DNA of 6,293 bases from Clostridia bacterium (GTDB lineage: Bacteria > Bacillota > Clostridia > Christensenellales > Pumilibacteraceae). Location: positions 1-6,293 of the forward strand of contig CAAFIN010000199.1 of assembly GCA_900762945.1 (NCBI GenBank), read 5' to 3'. Of this stretch, positions 5,939 to 6,293 are shown one piece after another. How positions within the stretch are numbered: the stretch's first letter is position 1; each line of letters opens with the position of its first letter. The notes below the pieces were generated by a model. It had not been told where the DNA came from. It did no database searches and worked only from the letters and a program-made list of their open reading frames with translations. The position numbers and the translations under genes are program-made.

Positions 5939-5957
5939 AATACTGAGGAGGAATTAA

Positions 5958-6293
5958 ATGGAAATTTCTGAAAATTGCGGAGGGAATAGCGGGAACGGAG
6001 ATTCGGTGAGTTTTCGTACTAAAACAAGAAACCGAAATATGCGTAAGGTAAAGTGTGACAACTGTGGTGGCGATAACGTTGAAACTATAGCCGATAGTTT
6101 TGGAATATGTCGAGATTGCGGCTATAAGTTTGTTTTAAAAGAGGATATTGCGGAAAGGCGGCGAGAGGAAGAGGAGAAAAATGCTGTGACGCAACCGATA
6201 GAATGTGAAAAATGTGGCAGTACTGACGTAGAAGTAATCGCCGACAGTTTTGGCGTTTGCAAGCATTGCGGAACAAAATTCGTTATCAAAAGT
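5958..6293 (+). CDS. Tandem zinc-ribbon protein, 3' end beyond the window
   Basis: The open frame runs from the ATG at 5958 to the window edge without a stop (112 residues visible). An excellent AGGAGG at 5946-5951 lies 6 nt upstream. Residues 1-30 are polar and basic, with no signal peptide. Two four-cysteine ribbons follow: Cys33, Cys36, Cys51 and Cys54, then Cys83, Cys86, Cys101 and Cys104. Each is CxxC-N14-CxxC, repeated at a 50-residue period and sharing ADSFG, a CxxCG pair and KFV. A charged linker (62-75, rich in Glu and Arg) joins them. Each should bind one zinc. The function is unknown; the protein might bind nucleic acid or protein partners, or carry a further domain beyond the edge. 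The promoter is strongly repressible. Codon use (many TGT, GAT, GTT, AAA) differs from the C-ending bias of the four large genes. Confidence 0.82.
   Translation, partial: MEISENCGGNSGNGDSVSFRTKTRNRNMRKVKCDNCGGDNVETIADSFGICRDCGYKFVLKEDIAERRREEEEKNAVTQPIECEKCGSTDVEVIADSFGVCKHCGTKFVIKS

Overview
The window looks like a chromosomal segment of a Gram-positive Clostridia-type bacterium (Bacillota), possibly from an uncultured gut lineage. The support is the gene content (RNase J, a TrmR/TrhP tRNA-modification pair), GGAGG-type ribosome binding sites, and sigma-A style promoters with 17-bp spacers. The lineage is an inference; nothing in the window fixes a genus.

Layout. Positions 43-1038 (+) encode a nucleotide-sugar pyrophosphorylase. 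A promoter at 1044-1072 then opens a three-gene (+) operon: ribonuclease J (1193-2866, TTG start), a TrmR-like tRNA methyltransferase (2868-3512, one base after the RNase J stop) and a TrhP-like U32 protein (3614-4840). The roughly 110-nt RNase J leader can form two mutually exclusive hairpins. One encloses the Shine-Dalgarno in its loop and the TTG start codon in its stem, so this is a candidate translational switch.

Positions 4841-5559 contain no convincing protein gene. The first part holds three diverged copies of a short GTCAT...GAGCGAAG-type intergenic repeat. It is followed by an excellent extended -10 promoter (5282-5310) and about 210 nt of apparently structured RNA (5317-5528). This RNA has a three-way junction starting at the predicted +1, a long hairpin, three ~21-nt direct repeats whose core is complementary to the hairpin's apical loop, and a symmetrical terminator. 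I do not recognise the RNA, and it is the best candidate here for something undescribed.

The right end (5560-6293) is a divergent pair: a 76-aa XRE-type repressor (-) and a (+) gene, cut by the window edge, that encodes two near-identical zinc ribbons. The (+) promoter carries two AGAAC-N4-GTTCT palindromes 30 bp apart, in the promoter spacer and just after the start site. This is a classical repression layout, plausibly read by the neighbouring XRE protein or by a LexA-like regulator. Codon use in the zinc-ribbon gene is richer in A/T than in the four large genes, which fits an accessory or acquired module.

Functionally, the first part is RNA metabolism (mRNA decay and wobble-uridine modification of tRNA) next to sugar-nucleotide synthesis. 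The second part is regulatory and accessory DNA.
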